In this document: in pieces, positions 9,827 to 19,288 of the stretch | Layout: each line of letters starts with the position of its first letter | Position numbering within the stretch: the first letter of the stretch is position 1 | From: Cyclobacterium plantarum | Lineage (GTDB): Bacteria > Bacteroidota > Bacteroidia > Cytophagales > Cyclobacteriaceae | Length of the DNA: 64,000 nt | NCBI RefSeq assembly: GCF_011290685.1 | Contig: NZ_JAANYN010000006.1 | Location: 62,001-126,000, forward strand | Direction of reading: 5' to 3' | Notes under the pieces: generated by a model | Database searches by the model: none | Seen by the model: only the letters and a program-made list of their open reading frames with translations | What the model was told of the DNA's origin: nothing | Position numbers and translations under genes: made by a program

Positions 9827-10557
9827 TGTTTACAGGTTTATTGTTTGATTGCATAAAATTAATAGTATAAAATAAAACCCCACTTATAAAATCCAATAAA
9901 TGGATGTTTCAGGTTTCCAGTTAAATACGGTAAAAGGCCATCCCGGGCTATCCCTTCCCTCAGTTCTGCACTGAATTAACCATCTTCTTCCTTCTTTTCG
10001 AGGTTTTAGGGGCTTGAAAGGCGGTCAACCAGAGCATTAAATTTCCTGATATACTCTTGGGTTCCTGCCATGGATCTCCGTGGCTCACCTATGCTTCCAG
10101 AAGCAGCGTCATTCCCGGCTAGTGACACTTATATATCTGTTCCCCAAACTGGAGATGAAAAAATGAGCAACAAAAAACAAGTAAACTCAAACGAGAAATT
10201 GGCATAAAGTTGTTTTAATAATATTCGATAAAATAAATCTATACATATTACTCCCTACAGCCAAATATTTGAAGTGGAAATTCCGTATGAAAAAAAATCA
10301 TCAAAAAAGGATTCTTCAATCTACATGACTGATTGAAGCACATTTTTTTTCCTGGTAATCACGAAATACAAAAATAATACAACAAAATACTATTTTATAT
10401 TTACAAAAATTTTATCTAAAAAACAAGTTATTTTTACTTAAATATGTAATAAAGTTTTATTAATTTTGAATTATAATACATTTCTTCTGATTGAAAGAAG
10501 CAATTAAGTTAAACTAAATCTATTGGTAAAAAGCCTTTTTTTTAAAATTAACAGATC
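9827..10557. other. 730-base intergenic region with an orphan terminator and a possible gene remnant
   Basis: No convincing full gene. Three things are present: an open but start-less frame on the minus strand at 10006-10128 whose translation looks protein-like (ends EYIRKFNALVDRLSSP), a weak 45-codon frame on the plus strand at 10070-10207 with no recognisable product, and a terminator-like hairpin at 10314-10350. The last 200 bases are AT-rich and probably carry the promoter of the 10558 gene. Confidence 0.5.
10314..10350 (+). terminator. Terminator-like hairpin with no recognised gene upstream
   Basis: CTTCAATC (10314-10321) and GATTGAAG (10331-10338) form a perfect 8-bp stem around a 9-nt loop, followed by a T-rich tract ending in eight T. 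It points rightward, yet no plus-strand gene lies within 1.9 kb upstream. Confidence 0.6.
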
Positions 10558-10803
10558 ATGGAAACTTACACCTTTTTGTTTGTGGCATTAGGCATCAGCT
10601 TGGGACTTCTCTACACTATTAAAGCCATCAGAGATGCTAAAGATGACCCTGAAACTTTCGAAGATTTCAAAAAAGAAGGCAAATACCGAAAGCCTGCAAA
10701 CTGGAAAGTGGGACAAATGCCGGAAGACATCAAAAAAAAAAGCAGGATGAGCAATCCTCGGATAGATTACAAGCTTGACTATCATATGATTAGTAAAAAT
10801 TAA
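10558..10803 (+). CDS. Small single-pass membrane protein of unknown function
   Basis: 81 residues. Residues 5-24 form one hydrophobic helix (FLFVALGISLGLLYTIKAIR); the rest is a charged, Lys-rich tail with no known motif (KKEGKYRKPANWKVGQMPED). I do not recognise the family. The case for a real gene is the clear ATG start, an AT-rich leader, a protein-like composition and a strong terminator 19 bases after the stop. It stands alone between genes on the other strand. Confidence 0.65.
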   Translation: METYTFLFVALGISLGLLYTIKAIRDAKDDPETFEDFKKEGKYRKPANWKVGQMPEDIKKKSRMSNPRIDYKLDYHMISKN

Positions 10804-10821
10804 TTTGGAACCGACTTGAAA

Positions 10822-10850
10822 GCAGTGCCTTTGCGCACTGCATTTTTATT
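10822..10850 (+). terminator. Rho-independent terminator of the small membrane protein gene
   Basis: GCAGTGC (10822-10828) and GCACTGC (10835-10841) form a 7-bp stem with a 6-nt loop, followed by ATTTTTATT. It lies between two converging genes and may also slow transcription from the right. Confidence 0.85.
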
Positions 10851-10860
10851 AAAATATTTT

Positions 10861-12000
10861 TTAAAATGCCTCTCCGATAAAAAAGTAAAAACCAGTACCT
10901 TCCTGAGTAAAAGCCACATCCAGCCGGGTGTAAATATCTTTTTTAGGAAAAATCAAAAAACGCAGCCCGCCTCCGGCAGACCATACCATTTTATTCCAAT
11001 CAAAAGCTGCCAGGCTGGGAAATACCTGCCCTGCTCCGGCAAAGACTGCTCCACCCAACCTTTCGGTAAAGCCAAGAGGAAAAGGTAAAAATCGCATCTC
11101 AATTTGTCCCGCCACTTGGTTTTGGTCCCTATACCTACCGGTATAATAGCCCCGCATTAAACTCTCTCCACCCATAAGGGACAATTGATTAAAAGGAACG
11201 TCTCCCGAATTGAATTGGCCAAATAATTGGGCCGCCAACACATTATTTTCCCCAACCGGCTGGTAATACCGGGTATCGGAAAGCACGGTGGTGAAGTTAA
11301 ATGCACTGCTCCAAAATGGATTGTACCGCATTAATGCCAATTCCGAAAACAAACCATCCCTCACGTTCAGGACATTGTGACGGTCATCATAAACCAAACC
11401 TAGCCCAAGCCCCAGGTTTGAGCTTCCCTGAAACCCCAAAGGCAGCTGATAAGAAGGGTTTGACTCCGCGGGCAAAAACTCCACCTGGCTAAGCCTTTGC
11501 CAATCCATTTCCAATCCAAAAAACAAGTTGCCTTTGATTTTTCTCAATACCCTTTCTTTGATCAAAATCTGGTTGGCATCTACCCTTGCCAGGTAATCGG
11601 CCGAACTGCTATTTCCGATTCCGTAATACAAGAGAGGAAAACTTTGCAGCCTGATGCGACCTAAAAAAAACCAACGGTCACCTGGAGAATAGTTGGCATG
11701 ATCAAACCATAAACCATACTGGTTTTCCAGGGTAAAAAACGTAAAGCCATTGATCTCACTCAACCTGTTGACTGTGTCTCTTTCAGCGTAGTATACATAC
11801 AAGGTGCTGAAGCCTATCTCCCAACTGGTTTCGGGGGCATAGGCCAGGGTAGGGTACATCAGGAATTGCGGTTCGGAAATATCGCTGGTATCATTTACAA
11901 TGGAGTTGAGATAACGTTTGACAAATCCCTGGGAATTAGCTTCCATCCCGGAACAAAGTACTAAAAGCAAAAGGAACGAAACCCTTAAATAATTTTTCAT
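10861..12000 (-). CDS. Outer membrane beta-barrel protein, Omp85/surface-antigen type without POTRA domains
   Basis: 379 residues with a cleavable signal peptide (about 1-23). From about residue 45 the sequence alternates in the manner of amphipathic strands and ends in Phe, as outer-membrane barrels do. The segment LMRGYYTGRYRDQN resembles the RGY/RGF loop motif of the Omp85 (BamA/TamA/FhaC) superfamily, and the 16-strand size fits that barrel. No POTRA repeats precede it, so it is not BamA; short members of this kind are common in Bacteroidota and of unknown role. Its start is 37 bases after the stop of the N-acetyltransferase gene on the same strand, so the two may be cotranscribed. Confidence 0.75.
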   Translation of the reverse strand: MKNYLRVSFLLLLVLCSGMEANSQGFVKRYLNSIVNDTSDISEPQFLMYPTLAYAPETSWEIGFSTLYVYYAERDTVNRLSEINGFTFFTLENQYGLWFDHANYSPGDRWFFLGRIRLQSFPLLYYGIGNSSSADYLARVDANQILIKERVLRKIKGNLFFGLEMDWQRLSQVEFLPAESNPSYQLPLGFQGSSNLGLGLGLVYDDRHNVLNVRDGLFSELALMRYNPFWSSAFNFTTVLSDTRYYQPVGENNVLAAQLFGQFNSGDVPFNQLSLMGGESLMRGYYTGRYRDQNQVAGQIEMRFLPFPLGFTERLGGAVFAGAGQVFPSLAAFDWNKMVWSAGGGLRFLIFPKKDIYTRLDVAFTQEGTGFYFFIGEAF

Positions 12001-12037
12001 AAATAGTAAACTCCTTCAAAAAGACCGGATAAACGGA

Positions 12038-12898
12038 TCAGGCTTCAGTTACAACTTTTTTTAACTTTTCCATCATCCCTTCATGGTCCGGCAGCTGGAT
12101 TAGAAAAACTTCCTCCAACAGTGCTTTATACTCCTTGATGTCGGTTAAGGTTTGCTTTATACTTTCTTCATTTTTACGATGCGTGGTGAATTGATTGTTA
12201 AGCAAAGCATATCTCCCCCATGGCATGCAGCGAGCTGCCATTAATGAAGTAACAAACATGGACGCGGGATGATGACCAAGATACCAGTTGACCACCTCAT
12301 AATCCGGGAGTAATTGTGGTTCCAGGCTGAAACGGTAAAGTAGTCTCCATTCCTCCCGGATCATTATTTCTAAATAGAAAAATTCATCTACTTTATTGAT
12401 CCTGTATTTTTCGTGGGGAGTGAGCTGTTCCTCCATCTGATCCAGAGACAAAGGAGCTGTAAATGATGATCCGCCAAAACCCACATCCGCAATATATTTC
12501 CTGCCACCGACCTGCACCAGCAACAACATGTGATCCCTGGGTTTTACCTCTCCTTCCGGCACTTCCCAGAAAACCCTGGCAGAAAGCCCTTTTACCAAAA
12601 ACCCCATGGTTCTCAATACATGGCCAAACAAAATATTCTGTTCAAAACAATAGCCTCCCCTTCCTTCCAAAACCATTTTCTTTACCAAATCAGACAACTG
12701 TAGCCTCACTGGGATACCCAAAAACGGATTCAGATTTTCAAATGGAATTGCCTGAGGATGCAGGTAATGCAGCAGTTCTAGCGTGGAATAGGTAGCCTCC
12801 TTTTCTCCGGAATAGCCTACCCGGTTAAAATAAGCCTGTAGTGTTTTATCCTCTAAATGTTCATTAAAAAGTGACAGCTCAACTTGATTCGTAAACAT
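12038..12898 (-). CDS. nat: Arylamine N-acetyltransferase
   Basis: 286 residues, the normal length of bacterial NATs. The catalytic triad is intact: Cys84 in RGGYCFEQN, His123 in RDHMLLLV and Asp138 in DVGFGG. The enzyme transfers acetyl (or a longer acyl group) from CoA to arylamines and hydrazines through an acyl-Cys intermediate in the cytoplasm; in some bacteria it also serves secondary metabolism. No biosynthetic cluster is visible here, so detoxification or an unknown housekeeping role is more likely. It lies directly upstream of the barrel-protein gene on the same strand. Confidence 0.95.
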   Translation of the reverse strand: MFTNQVELSLFNEHLEDKTLQAYFNRVGYSGEKEATYSTLELLHYLHPQAIPFENLNPFLGIPVRLQLSDLVKKMVLEGRGGYCFEQNILFGHVLRTMGFLVKGLSARVFWEVPEGEVKPRDHMLLLVQVGGRKYIADVGFGGSSFTAPLSLDQMEEQLTPHEKYRINKVDEFFYLEIMIREEWRLLYRFSLEPQLLPDYEVVNWYLGHHPASMFVTSLMAARCMPWGRYALLNNQFTTHRKNEESIKQTLTDIKEYKALLEEVFLIQLPDHEGMMEKLKKVVTEA

Positions 12899-13045
12899 CC
12901 TTTTTCTGTTTATTTTTAAAATAAAAATAAGGTTTCCAAATCATTTGAATCAAATACCAACAATTCCGAAAACCAACCCCGATTTATAAGTGGTACAAGA
13001 TAAGCAAACTTGTAATTTTTCCCAGTTTGAATAAGGGGCAAAATT

Positions 13046-14056
13046 TCAATTATTGCTGCGGATTACGGCAATGGCCGTAGCTATCAGATTATCTTCCCCT
13101 CTGCTCGCGGCCAGTTCAGATAGGTCAACCCTTAGGTCTGTCAGCACTCCGTCCTCCAATTGTCTTTCCTCAAGATCAATGGTCTGGGTAGCTGAAAAAC
13201 GATAAGTCCAGCCATTGGTCAATTCTCCGAAAACAGGAGTGCCTCCTCCCCCTCCGGTTTGGTCTCCCAGTGTAATGGCATTGGGAAGCACCTTCATCAT
13301 CTGTGCAAAAAAAGTGGTGGCGCTGTAAGACCTGCGGTTTGTCAATACCACCACCGGCCCAAGATAGGTCCCATCTTCCCGGGGGCTGATTTTCATGTCC
13401 TCCCAAGAGCCAAAATCACCTGTTCCAGGTCCCGATTTAATTCTCTGTCTGGCGTACACCATTTCTTCTTCAGCAAAAGCCGAAGCCAAAAGGGATGCAT
13501 TGCTCAAATTACCCCCTCCGTTATTTCTTACATCAATGATCACCCCCCTGCTTCTTCTGGCTCTTTCCACCACAACCTGGAGATTGGATTCGGAAATACT
13601 TTGGGCAAAAGACCGGTAATTGACATATAAAACATCATCCAGCATTTGGTGCTGTAAAGGACCACTAATCCAGTAATCCCTTCCCAGATAGGACTCTTCT
13701 ATCAGATTTTCATCATAGTTGACCGGAAATTCCTGATACCATTCCCAGTTCCTGCTTCGGTTAAACCCAGTACTCAGGTTGACATGCCCATCCCTGAGTT
13801 CAAACAACATGTCAGCCAAAAGTTCGTACAGCTCGAGCTGGCCCATTTCCGCATTGACTTCCGGCCTGTACTGCTCCCGGATCTGCTCCCAGTCCAGATT
13901 TTTATGATCGAAGAATGAATACCTTGCATACACATCCTCCCACAGTTGATCAAACACCTCCAGGGCACCTGACCCAGGATCCTGGGGCATGACCCACTGC
14001 TCACAGGAGGAAAAAACGAAAAGAAAAAGAAAGAACAACCTGGTTTGCTTTACCAT
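13046..14056 (-). CDS. S41-family peptidase lipoprotein
   Basis: 336 residues with an SPII signal (VFSSC, Cys18). The S41 core is clear: VIIDVRNNGGGN, a conserved substrate-strand region; Ser245 in RRSYSATTFFAQ as the predicted nucleophile; and LGDQTGGGGGTP. The Lys of the Ser-Lys dyad of CtpA/Tsp is not seen at the usual place, as in the tricorn-like branch of S41, where a different catalytic arrangement applies. No PDZ domain is apparent. Its ATG overlaps the stop of the upstream gene by 7 bases (14050-14056), which suggests translational coupling with the outer-membrane protein gene. Confidence 0.9.
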   Translation of the reverse strand: MVKQTRLFFLFLFVFSSCEQWVMPQDPGSGALEVFDQLWEDVYARYSFFDHKNLDWEQIREQYRPEVNAEMGQLELYELLADMLFELRDGHVNLSTGFNRSRNWEWYQEFPVNYDENLIEESYLGRDYWISGPLQHQMLDDVLYVNYRSFAQSISESNLQVVVERARRSRGVIIDVRNNGGGNLSNASLLASAFAEEEMVYARQRIKSGPGTGDFGSWEDMKISPREDGTYLGPVVVLTNRRSYSATTFFAQMMKVLPNAITLGDQTGGGGGTPVFGELTNGWTYRFSATQTIDLEERQLEDGVLTDLRVDLSELAASRGEDNLIATAIAVIRSNN

Positions 14057-14853
14057 AATTTAACCTTTAAAACCAACAACAAAGCATTCCCAAAGCTTGC
14101 TACAGGCTGGATCCCCTGCAGGCCTGAAATATCCAACCTGTAGTTTAAACCAAGCTTATTTTCCGACGGAAGTTCCCAATAAAAAGACGAAGTCAACCCG
14201 AAGTTCCAGTCTTTCCCAATAATAAAAGGCTCCATGCTCTCGAAAAAATTTCCCATGATAGTATTTTCTCCGGAATAGCCATCGGGGTTGGCACCAATAT
14301 ACCCGGATTTGATTTGAAACCCCACAACCTGCAGGTGGGACAAGGTATGCCATTCGAAATGCTGTCCCTTCCATTGGAGAGGCATTATGTACCGTACTGA
14401 TGGACCTAAGGATGAAAAGTAATCGTATCGCAGGCTATAATTTGAAAAACCATTGTGACTTCTGATATTGAAAAGATTCTGGTTGGACCATCCCCAATGG
14501 AGGCTTTTCACCTCAGGTTTGTTTTTATGGTAATAGGTATAGGTCAAAAATCCAATGGTCATTGCATTCATTGAATTGCCTATCCTGTTTTTCAACGGAC
14601 CATAGGCAAAATCAAATTGAAACAACTCGGTTTTTTGTGGTTTGTGAAGCTGGAAGGTGGCAGTGCTCATGCTCCGGATACCGGAGTATTTCTGGTGCGA
14701 AAAACCCTGATCCCTGCCCGTAAAATCTTGTATTCCGGTAGACAAAAACAGGGAACCAGTGGATTGCGAATAGGCTTGCATGGAAACGAGGCTACTTAAA
14801 AAGCAAACTACAGCAAGCCATTGTATTTTATTCAACATTGTAGCAAAAGTCAT
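14050..14853 (-). CDS. Predicted outer membrane beta-barrel protein of unknown function
   Basis: 267 residues. A signal peptide ends at about residue 30 (SMQAYSQ). The rest is a run of aromatic-rich amphipathic strands and the last residue is Trp, typical of an outer-membrane barrel. I do not recognise a named family. MLNKIQW at residue 6 is an equally good start. The gene overlaps the S41 peptidase gene downstream by 7 bases, so the two products are probably made together and may act at the outer membrane. Confidence 0.7.
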   Translation of the reverse strand: MTFATMLNKIQWLAVVCFLSSLVSMQAYSQSTGSLFLSTGIQDFTGRDQGFSHQKYSGIRSMSTATFQLHKPQKTELFQFDFAYGPLKNRIGNSMNAMTIGFLTYTYYHKNKPEVKSLHWGWSNQNLFNIRSHNGFSNYSLRYDYFSSLGPSVRYIMPLQWKGQHFEWHTLSHLQVVGFQIKSGYIGANPDGYSGENTIMGNFFESMEPFIIGKDWNFGLTSSFYWELPSENKLGLNYRLDISGLQGIQPVASFGNALLLVLKVKLW

Positions 14854-14986
14854 TCAAAACCAAAAGCAAGTTCAAGTGAGATCAAATTACGCTATTTTTT
14901 CTTCAAAATTTATCACTAATTCCCCTAAAATAATTATTTTTGTAAAATTTTTGACATCTGTAAAAGCTTTCAATCAGCAGTAAAAC

Positions 14987-16330
14987 ATGAAAAAAGCGGC
15001 ACTCATTTACTTTTTATTTATCACAATGTTACCCGTGCTGGGTCAACAGGGATTTTATGGAATTCAAAACAGCCAGCGCAAGGGTATGGTCAATGCTTTG
15101 ATGAATCCGGCGGAATTAAACAACCTTTCAAAAAAAGTGGAAGTGACTTTTTTCTCTGCTGATGCGTCTTTAAGCAACAACGTTCTATCCTATCAGGATA
15201 TTTTGGATGATCCCGACCAATGGGAAACCATCTTTCAAAATATCTCAGAACCAGTTAACCTAAGAACGGATTTTTCAATTATGGGTCCATCTGTTGGCCT
15301 TCGGATAGACAAATGGTCGTTTGGATTCACTTCTCAGTTAAAAGGTAAGGCAGATATCATTGATTTCAACCCCGATCTGGGCGATGCAATAGTGACAGAG
15401 AGTATTTCGGGAAACAACAGCCAAACCGTACTGAATATACCATATAACCAACGCCTCAATACAATAGGATGGATGGAGTTGGGATTAATGGTAGGAACCA
15501 GCCTGATAGACAATGATTTACACGCACTATCGATTGGGGGTCACTTTAAAGCCCTGTTTCCCGGCACCTACGCCAATTTGGGATTGGATGAAATCCAGGC
15601 CACTCTGGTGAGTGAATCCGACCAAATCAGTCTGACGAATGCCACTGGAGCCCTAAATTTGTCTTATGACGAAAGGTGGGACAGCAACAATGGCAATGCC
15701 TTTGATCAAAACCTATGGCAGGGCCTTTCGCCAAACGGTTTTGCCATGGATCTGGGGGTAAATTACCAGTTAAGAACATTTGGGAGAACTTTTCTCAATA
15801 CGGGGCTATCCATAAAAAACCTCGGAAGCATGACCGCCCCACAGGATCAAATAACACGCAATTATTCCATGAACATTCCCCAGAATGAATTCTTTAGAAT
15901 TGATAATTTAGAGGGAGATGTGGCTGACATTGAACAGCAATTGATTGACAGCGGGTATTTTACCATTGACAGGGAGAGCTCTCTTACCAAGATCAACTTA
16001 CCCCAACTTCTGGCAGCCTATGTAGAATTTAGCCCTGTAAAGCAATTTCAGGTATCTCTTTATGCGCAAAAAAGAATGGCAAATGAAAATGGGAACCAGC
16101 AATTAAGCGGTCCTGATCTGCTTGTATTGACCCCAAGATTGATATTGGGCAAACTGGAAATATATTCCCCCTGGATGCAACATCAGGTTGCGGGCCTGAC
16201 TGGAGGGTTTGGTTTGCAATATGGTGGCTTTTTTGTGGGTAGCCATTCCTTGGTTACAGGCTTAATTGCCGACAGTAACCGGGCAGATGTTCATGCTGGA
16301 TTATCCTGGGGCTTTGGCCGCAATGATTGA
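14987..16330 (+). CDS. DUF5723-like outer-membrane protein
   Basis: 447 residues with a signal peptide cut near LGQQG (about residue 20). The mature start ([14 protein letters not shown], then a strand on NPAELNN) and many amphipathic strands match the DUF5723 group of Bacteroidota, which resembles the barrels of type IX-associated proteins (known family, function not established). It is divergent from the barrel/S41 pair, with 133 bases between them. Its last 40 bases are shared tail-to-tail with the DUF2256 gene on the other strand. Family assignment is by general resemblance. Confidence 0.65.
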   Translation: MKKAALIYFLFITMLPVLGQQGFYGIQNSQRKGMVNALMNPAELNNLSKKVEVTFFSADASLSNNVLSYQDILDDPDQWETIFQNISEPVNLRTDFSIMGPSVGLRIDKWSFGFTSQLKGKADIIDFNPDLGDAIVTESISGNNSQTVLNIPYNQRLNTIGWMELGLMVGTSLIDNDLHALSIGGHFKALFPGTYANLGLDEIQATLVSESDQISLTNATGALNLSYDERWDSNNGNAFDQNLWQGLSPNGFAMDLGVNYQLRTFGRTFLNTGLSIKNLGSMTAPQDQITRNYSMNIPQNEFFRIDNLEGDVADIEQQLIDSGYFTIDRESSLTKINLPQLLAAYVEFSPVKQFQVSLYAQKRMANENGNQQLSGPDLLVLTPRLILGKLEIYSPWMQHQVAGLTGGFGLQYGGFFVGSHSLVTGLIADSNRADVHAGLSWGFGRND

Positions 16331-16449
16331 CACTTTTTGGAGCAATATTTCACCTGTTCCCAGTCTTTTTTCCACTTTTTTCTCCAGGTAAAAGGCCGGC
16401 CACAAACCAGGCAGGATTTTTCGGGTTTTGGTTTTTTGTTGGTACTCAT
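16291..16449 (-). CDS. DUF2256 zinc-ribbon protein (52 residues)
   Basis: On the minus strand an ATG at 16449 opens 52 codons ending in TGA at 16291-16293. The product has the full DUF2256 signature: [16 protein letters not shown] near the N-terminus and [13 protein letters not shown] near the end, with Cys13, Cys16, Cys36 and Cys40 as likely zinc ligands. DUF2256 proteins are about 40-60 residues, often lie beside cryptochrome/photolyase genes, and have no proven function. No photolyase is visible here. A purine-rich AGGAGAAGGAG sits about 13 bases before the ATG, unusual for this phylum. The last 40 bases overlap the 3' end of the DUF5723 gene on the opposite strand. Confidence 0.88.
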   Translation of the reverse strand: MSTNKKPKPEKSCLVCGRPFTWRKKWKKDWEQVKYCSKKCQSLRPKPQDNPA

Positions 16450-16796
16450 ATGAGAATCTTAGCTCCTTCTCCTAGTATTATTTTCTATAATCTTTAACCT
16501 TTCCTCTCAATCGTTCTGTCATTTTTCAAAGATATCACGGCAGGCTCAGGTTTTTTCACCCTGCAGATACAGGTCAGAAAAATAGATCCTACAGCTACTC
16601 AAAATCAAATGCAGTTAAAAATGTTTATCTTTTCTTGTTTTTATCTGAATTAAGCTGGTATAAATGACCAAAATAGAGGTTTATTAAGTACCAAATTAGT
16701 TGCCCTGAGAGATTTTATCCTCAATATATTGGGCCTTTGACGAATGGATTTGCTATATTGGAAAGTCATTAAAACCTTTAATACATTTTTCAATCC
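16450..16796. other. Divergent promoter region between DUF2256 and DUF4301 genes
   Basis: About 350 bases without an ORF. It contains the DUF2256 leader at its left end and the DUF4301 leader at its right end. No palindrome, riboswitch or tRNA was recognised. Confidence 0.4.
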
Positions 16797-18314
16797 ATGT
16801 TAACCAAAGATCAAAAGCAACAAATCGAGAAACAAGGCATGCCCCTGGAAGTAGTGGAAGAGCAAATTAACAACTTTGAATCCGGCTTCCCCTTTCTGGA
16901 CATCCAAAAAGCTGCTCAAATAGGTGATGGCATCATCGAACTAAATGAGACAAGCCTGCAAAAAGCCATGGATGATTACCAGGCCAAATCCGGTGAGATG
17001 GTAATTGTTAAATTTGTCCCGGCCAGCGGGGCGGCCAGCAGAATGTTTAAAAACCTTTTTTCCTTTCTGGAAAAAAAGGATACATCCCTGGATAAGGATG
17101 ATTTTGTTAAAAAATTCATCTCTGAAATCAAATCATTCGCCTTTTATGAGGATTTGGATCAAAGCCTGAAGAACGCCGGCAGCAGCCTGAAGGAAGCCCT
17201 GGGAAACAAGGAATATTCCACCATCATTGCACATCTGCTGGAGGACAAAGGTCTGGGTTATGGTAATTTACCCAAAGGTTTACTAAAGTTTCACAACTAT
17301 CCAGATGGAAGCCGGACACCAGTAGAAGAACATTTTGTGGAAGGAGCACAATATGGTATAGGTAAAGGCAAAACCGTTCGACTTCACTTCACTGTTTCTC
17401 CCGAGCACCAAAAGAAATTTGAGGAAAAAGTAGCGACAGTAAAGTCCGCAATGGAAAGTAAATTTGGTGTCCATTTTCACATCAGCTTTTCTCAACAAAA
17501 GAAGTCTACGGACACCATTGCCGTGGATTTGGAGAACAAGCCTTTTATGGAAGAAGATGGATCGATCCTCTTCAGACCAGCCGGCCATGGTGCCTTATTG
17601 GAAAACCTCAATGACATAGATGCGGATTTGGTTTTTATCAAGAATATAGACAATGTTGTTCCAGATCGGCTAAAAGACACCACCACTACCTATAAAAAAG
17701 CGATTGGAGGCATACTCTTGCATGCCCAGGAAAAGGCCTTCAAAGCACTCAAAGACCTGGATTTGGCCGTAGACGAAGTTACCGTTGAAAGGGCTTCCAA
17801 AGTATTCACCGGGGTAATTGGCGGCAAACTCTCCCCCTCCTTCGCTTCAAAAACACTGCAGGAAAGAGCAGCGCATTTAAGAAAAAAACTCAATCGTCCT
17901 ATCAGGGTTTGTGGAATGGTAGAAAATACGGGAGAGCCAGGTGGAGGGCCTTTTTGGGTAAAAGAAGCAGACGGGTCCTTTTCCCTGCAAATCGCTGAAA
18001 CCGCGCAGCTTGACCTCAACAATGCCGCACAGGAGAAAATTTTCAAATCCTCTACCCACTTTAACCCTACCGATTTGGTCTGTGGCATTAAAGACTATAA
18101 GGGAAATGCATTTAATCTGATGGATTTCAGGGATCCAAAAACCGGATTTATCACACAAAAATCAAAAAGTGGAAGGGACTTAAAAGCCCAGGAATTACCG
18201 GGCCTTTGGAATGGTTCTATGGCCAATTGGAATTCCATATTTGTGGAAGTGCCTCTGATTACCTTTAATCCTGTTAAAACAATCAATGACTTGTTAAGGG
18301 ATGTGCATCAATAA
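16797..18314 (+). CDS. DUF4301-family protein
   Basis: 505 residues, cytoplasmic, without signal or membrane segment. The N-terminus (KQGMPLEVVEEQINNFESGF) and VKFVPASGAASRMFKNLFSF (about residues 70-90) are hallmarks of DUF4301, a family largely restricted to Bacteroidota. The GAASRMFK element resembles the glycine-rich nucleotide-binding loop of sugar nucleotidyltransferases, so a nucleotidyltransferase-like fold is plausible, though no activity is established. The DUF1080 gene begins 54 bases downstream on the same strand. Confidence 0.9.
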   Translation: MLTKDQKQQIEKQGMPLEVVEEQINNFESGFPFLDIQKAAQIGDGIIELNETSLQKAMDDYQAKSGEMVIVKFVPASGAASRMFKNLFSFLEKKDTSLDKDDFVKKFISEIKSFAFYEDLDQSLKNAGSSLKEALGNKEYSTIIAHLLEDKGLGYGNLPKGLLKFHNYPDGSRTPVEEHFVEGAQYGIGKGKTVRLHFTVSPEHQKKFEEKVATVKSAMESKFGVHFHISFSQQKKSTDTIAVDLENKPFMEEDGSILFRPAGHGALLENLNDIDADLVFIKNIDNVVPDRLKDTTTTYKKAIGGILLHAQEKAFKALKDLDLAVDEVTVERASKVFTGVIGGKLSPSFASKTLQERAAHLRKKLNRPIRVCGMVENTGEPGGGPFWVKEADGSFSLQIAETAQLDLNNAAQEKIFKSSTHFNPTDLVCGIKDYKGNAFNLMDFRDPKTGFITQKSKSGRDLKAQELPGLWNGSMANWNSIFVEVPLITFNPVKTINDLLRDVHQ

Positions 18315-18368
18315 TTTATGCATTCCTACTTTTCCCATAGTATTATTCAAAAAGCTACCATGACTTAT

Positions 18369-19133
18369 ATGATCAAATCTTTTCCCCTGCTTTTGTTGGC
18401 GGTGTTAATCAACTTGCCTTCCTGGGCCCAAATCGGAGTGGGTGCGGAAGCCCCAAAAGGTGCTGACCAGCTCTTTAACGGTAAAAAGCGGTCCCTTCAT
18501 AAAAACTGGACCTATTGGGAAGGACCCAGGTTGGCCGCAGAACTCCCCATCAAATGGGAAATTGTCCCGGATCCAGTGGACAAAGGCACTGCTGTGAGTT
18601 CCAATGATCCCGCAGGTGCAGGTGGTAAATATGGAGCGGCAGATATCGTTTCCAAGCAGAAATTCACTGATTTCAGGCTTCATGTGGAGTTCTTGATCAA
18701 AGAGGAAGGGGGAAATAGTGGCGTATACCTGCAAAACCGTTATGAAATTCAGATTCTGGATGGTGACAGTACAGACCACGGAATGGCCGCCATTATCAAT
18801 GAAAAAGCAGCCCCCTACAGGGTTTATAACGGCGTCGGAAAATGGAATGCTTACGATATTCGCTTTCGGGCCGCCCGGTTTGATGATAGCGGAAATCTAT
18901 CTGAAAAGGCCATGACCACCATTTACTTCAATGGAGAAAAAATCCATGAAAACGAATCTATCTCACAAGTATGGGGAGGAGCCAATTCCGGTCTGGACGG
19001 GGGTAGGGATGGTGGAAAAGGCATTACCAACCGCCCTGGTGGAATAAAGCTGCAGGCAGAGGGACATGAAGTCTTATTCCGGAATATCTGGGTTCAAAGG
19101 TTAAATCTGGAAGAACCGGATACTGATTTTTAG
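18369..19133 (+). CDS. DUF1080 (3-keto-disaccharide hydrolase domain) exported protein
   Basis: 254 residues from the ATG at 18369, chosen because MIKSFPLLLLAVLINLPSWAQ is then a standard signal peptide; in-frame ATGs at 18318 and 18360 would put extra residues in front. The body is a DUF1080 jelly-roll: LFNGKKRSLHKNW, then EFLIKEEGGNSGVYLQNRYE (the conserved GNSGVYLQ strand) and RPGGIKLQAEGHEVLFRNIW at the end. Several family members hydrolyse 3-keto-glycosides made by exported Gfo/Idh/MocA dehydrogenases. Neighbours are DUF4301 upstream and a small membrane protein and the haem dehydrogenase downstream. Confidence 0.9.
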   Translation: MIKSFPLLLLAVLINLPSWAQIGVGAEAPKGADQLFNGKKRSLHKNWTYWEGPRLAAELPIKWEIVPDPVDKGTAVSSNDPAGAGGKYGAADIVSKQKFTDFRLHVEFLIKEEGGNSGVYLQNRYEIQILDGDSTDHGMAAIINEKAAPYRVYNGVGKWNAYDIRFRAARFDDSGNLSEKAMTTIYFNGEKIHENESISQVWGGANSGLDGGRDGGKGITNRPGGIKLQAEGHEVLFRNIWVQRLNLEEPDTDF

Positions 19134-19288
19134 TAGGTGCCGATATGGGTACAGTGGCAAGTTGCACAGTTTTATTGTATGTCAAGTTTGATATGTAAAC
19201 AAAAAGGTTTGCGCCCATCTACCAGGTGGACTTTGGGATATCGGAAACATTGGCAGTATTTTTGAGAATTAAGTTTTAAAAAATTATT

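Noticed and set aside
13046-18314. Possible defence or secretion gene cluster
   Set aside because: The barrel, S41, DUF5723 and DUF4301 genes lie on both strands with separate promoters and no known defence or secretion components.
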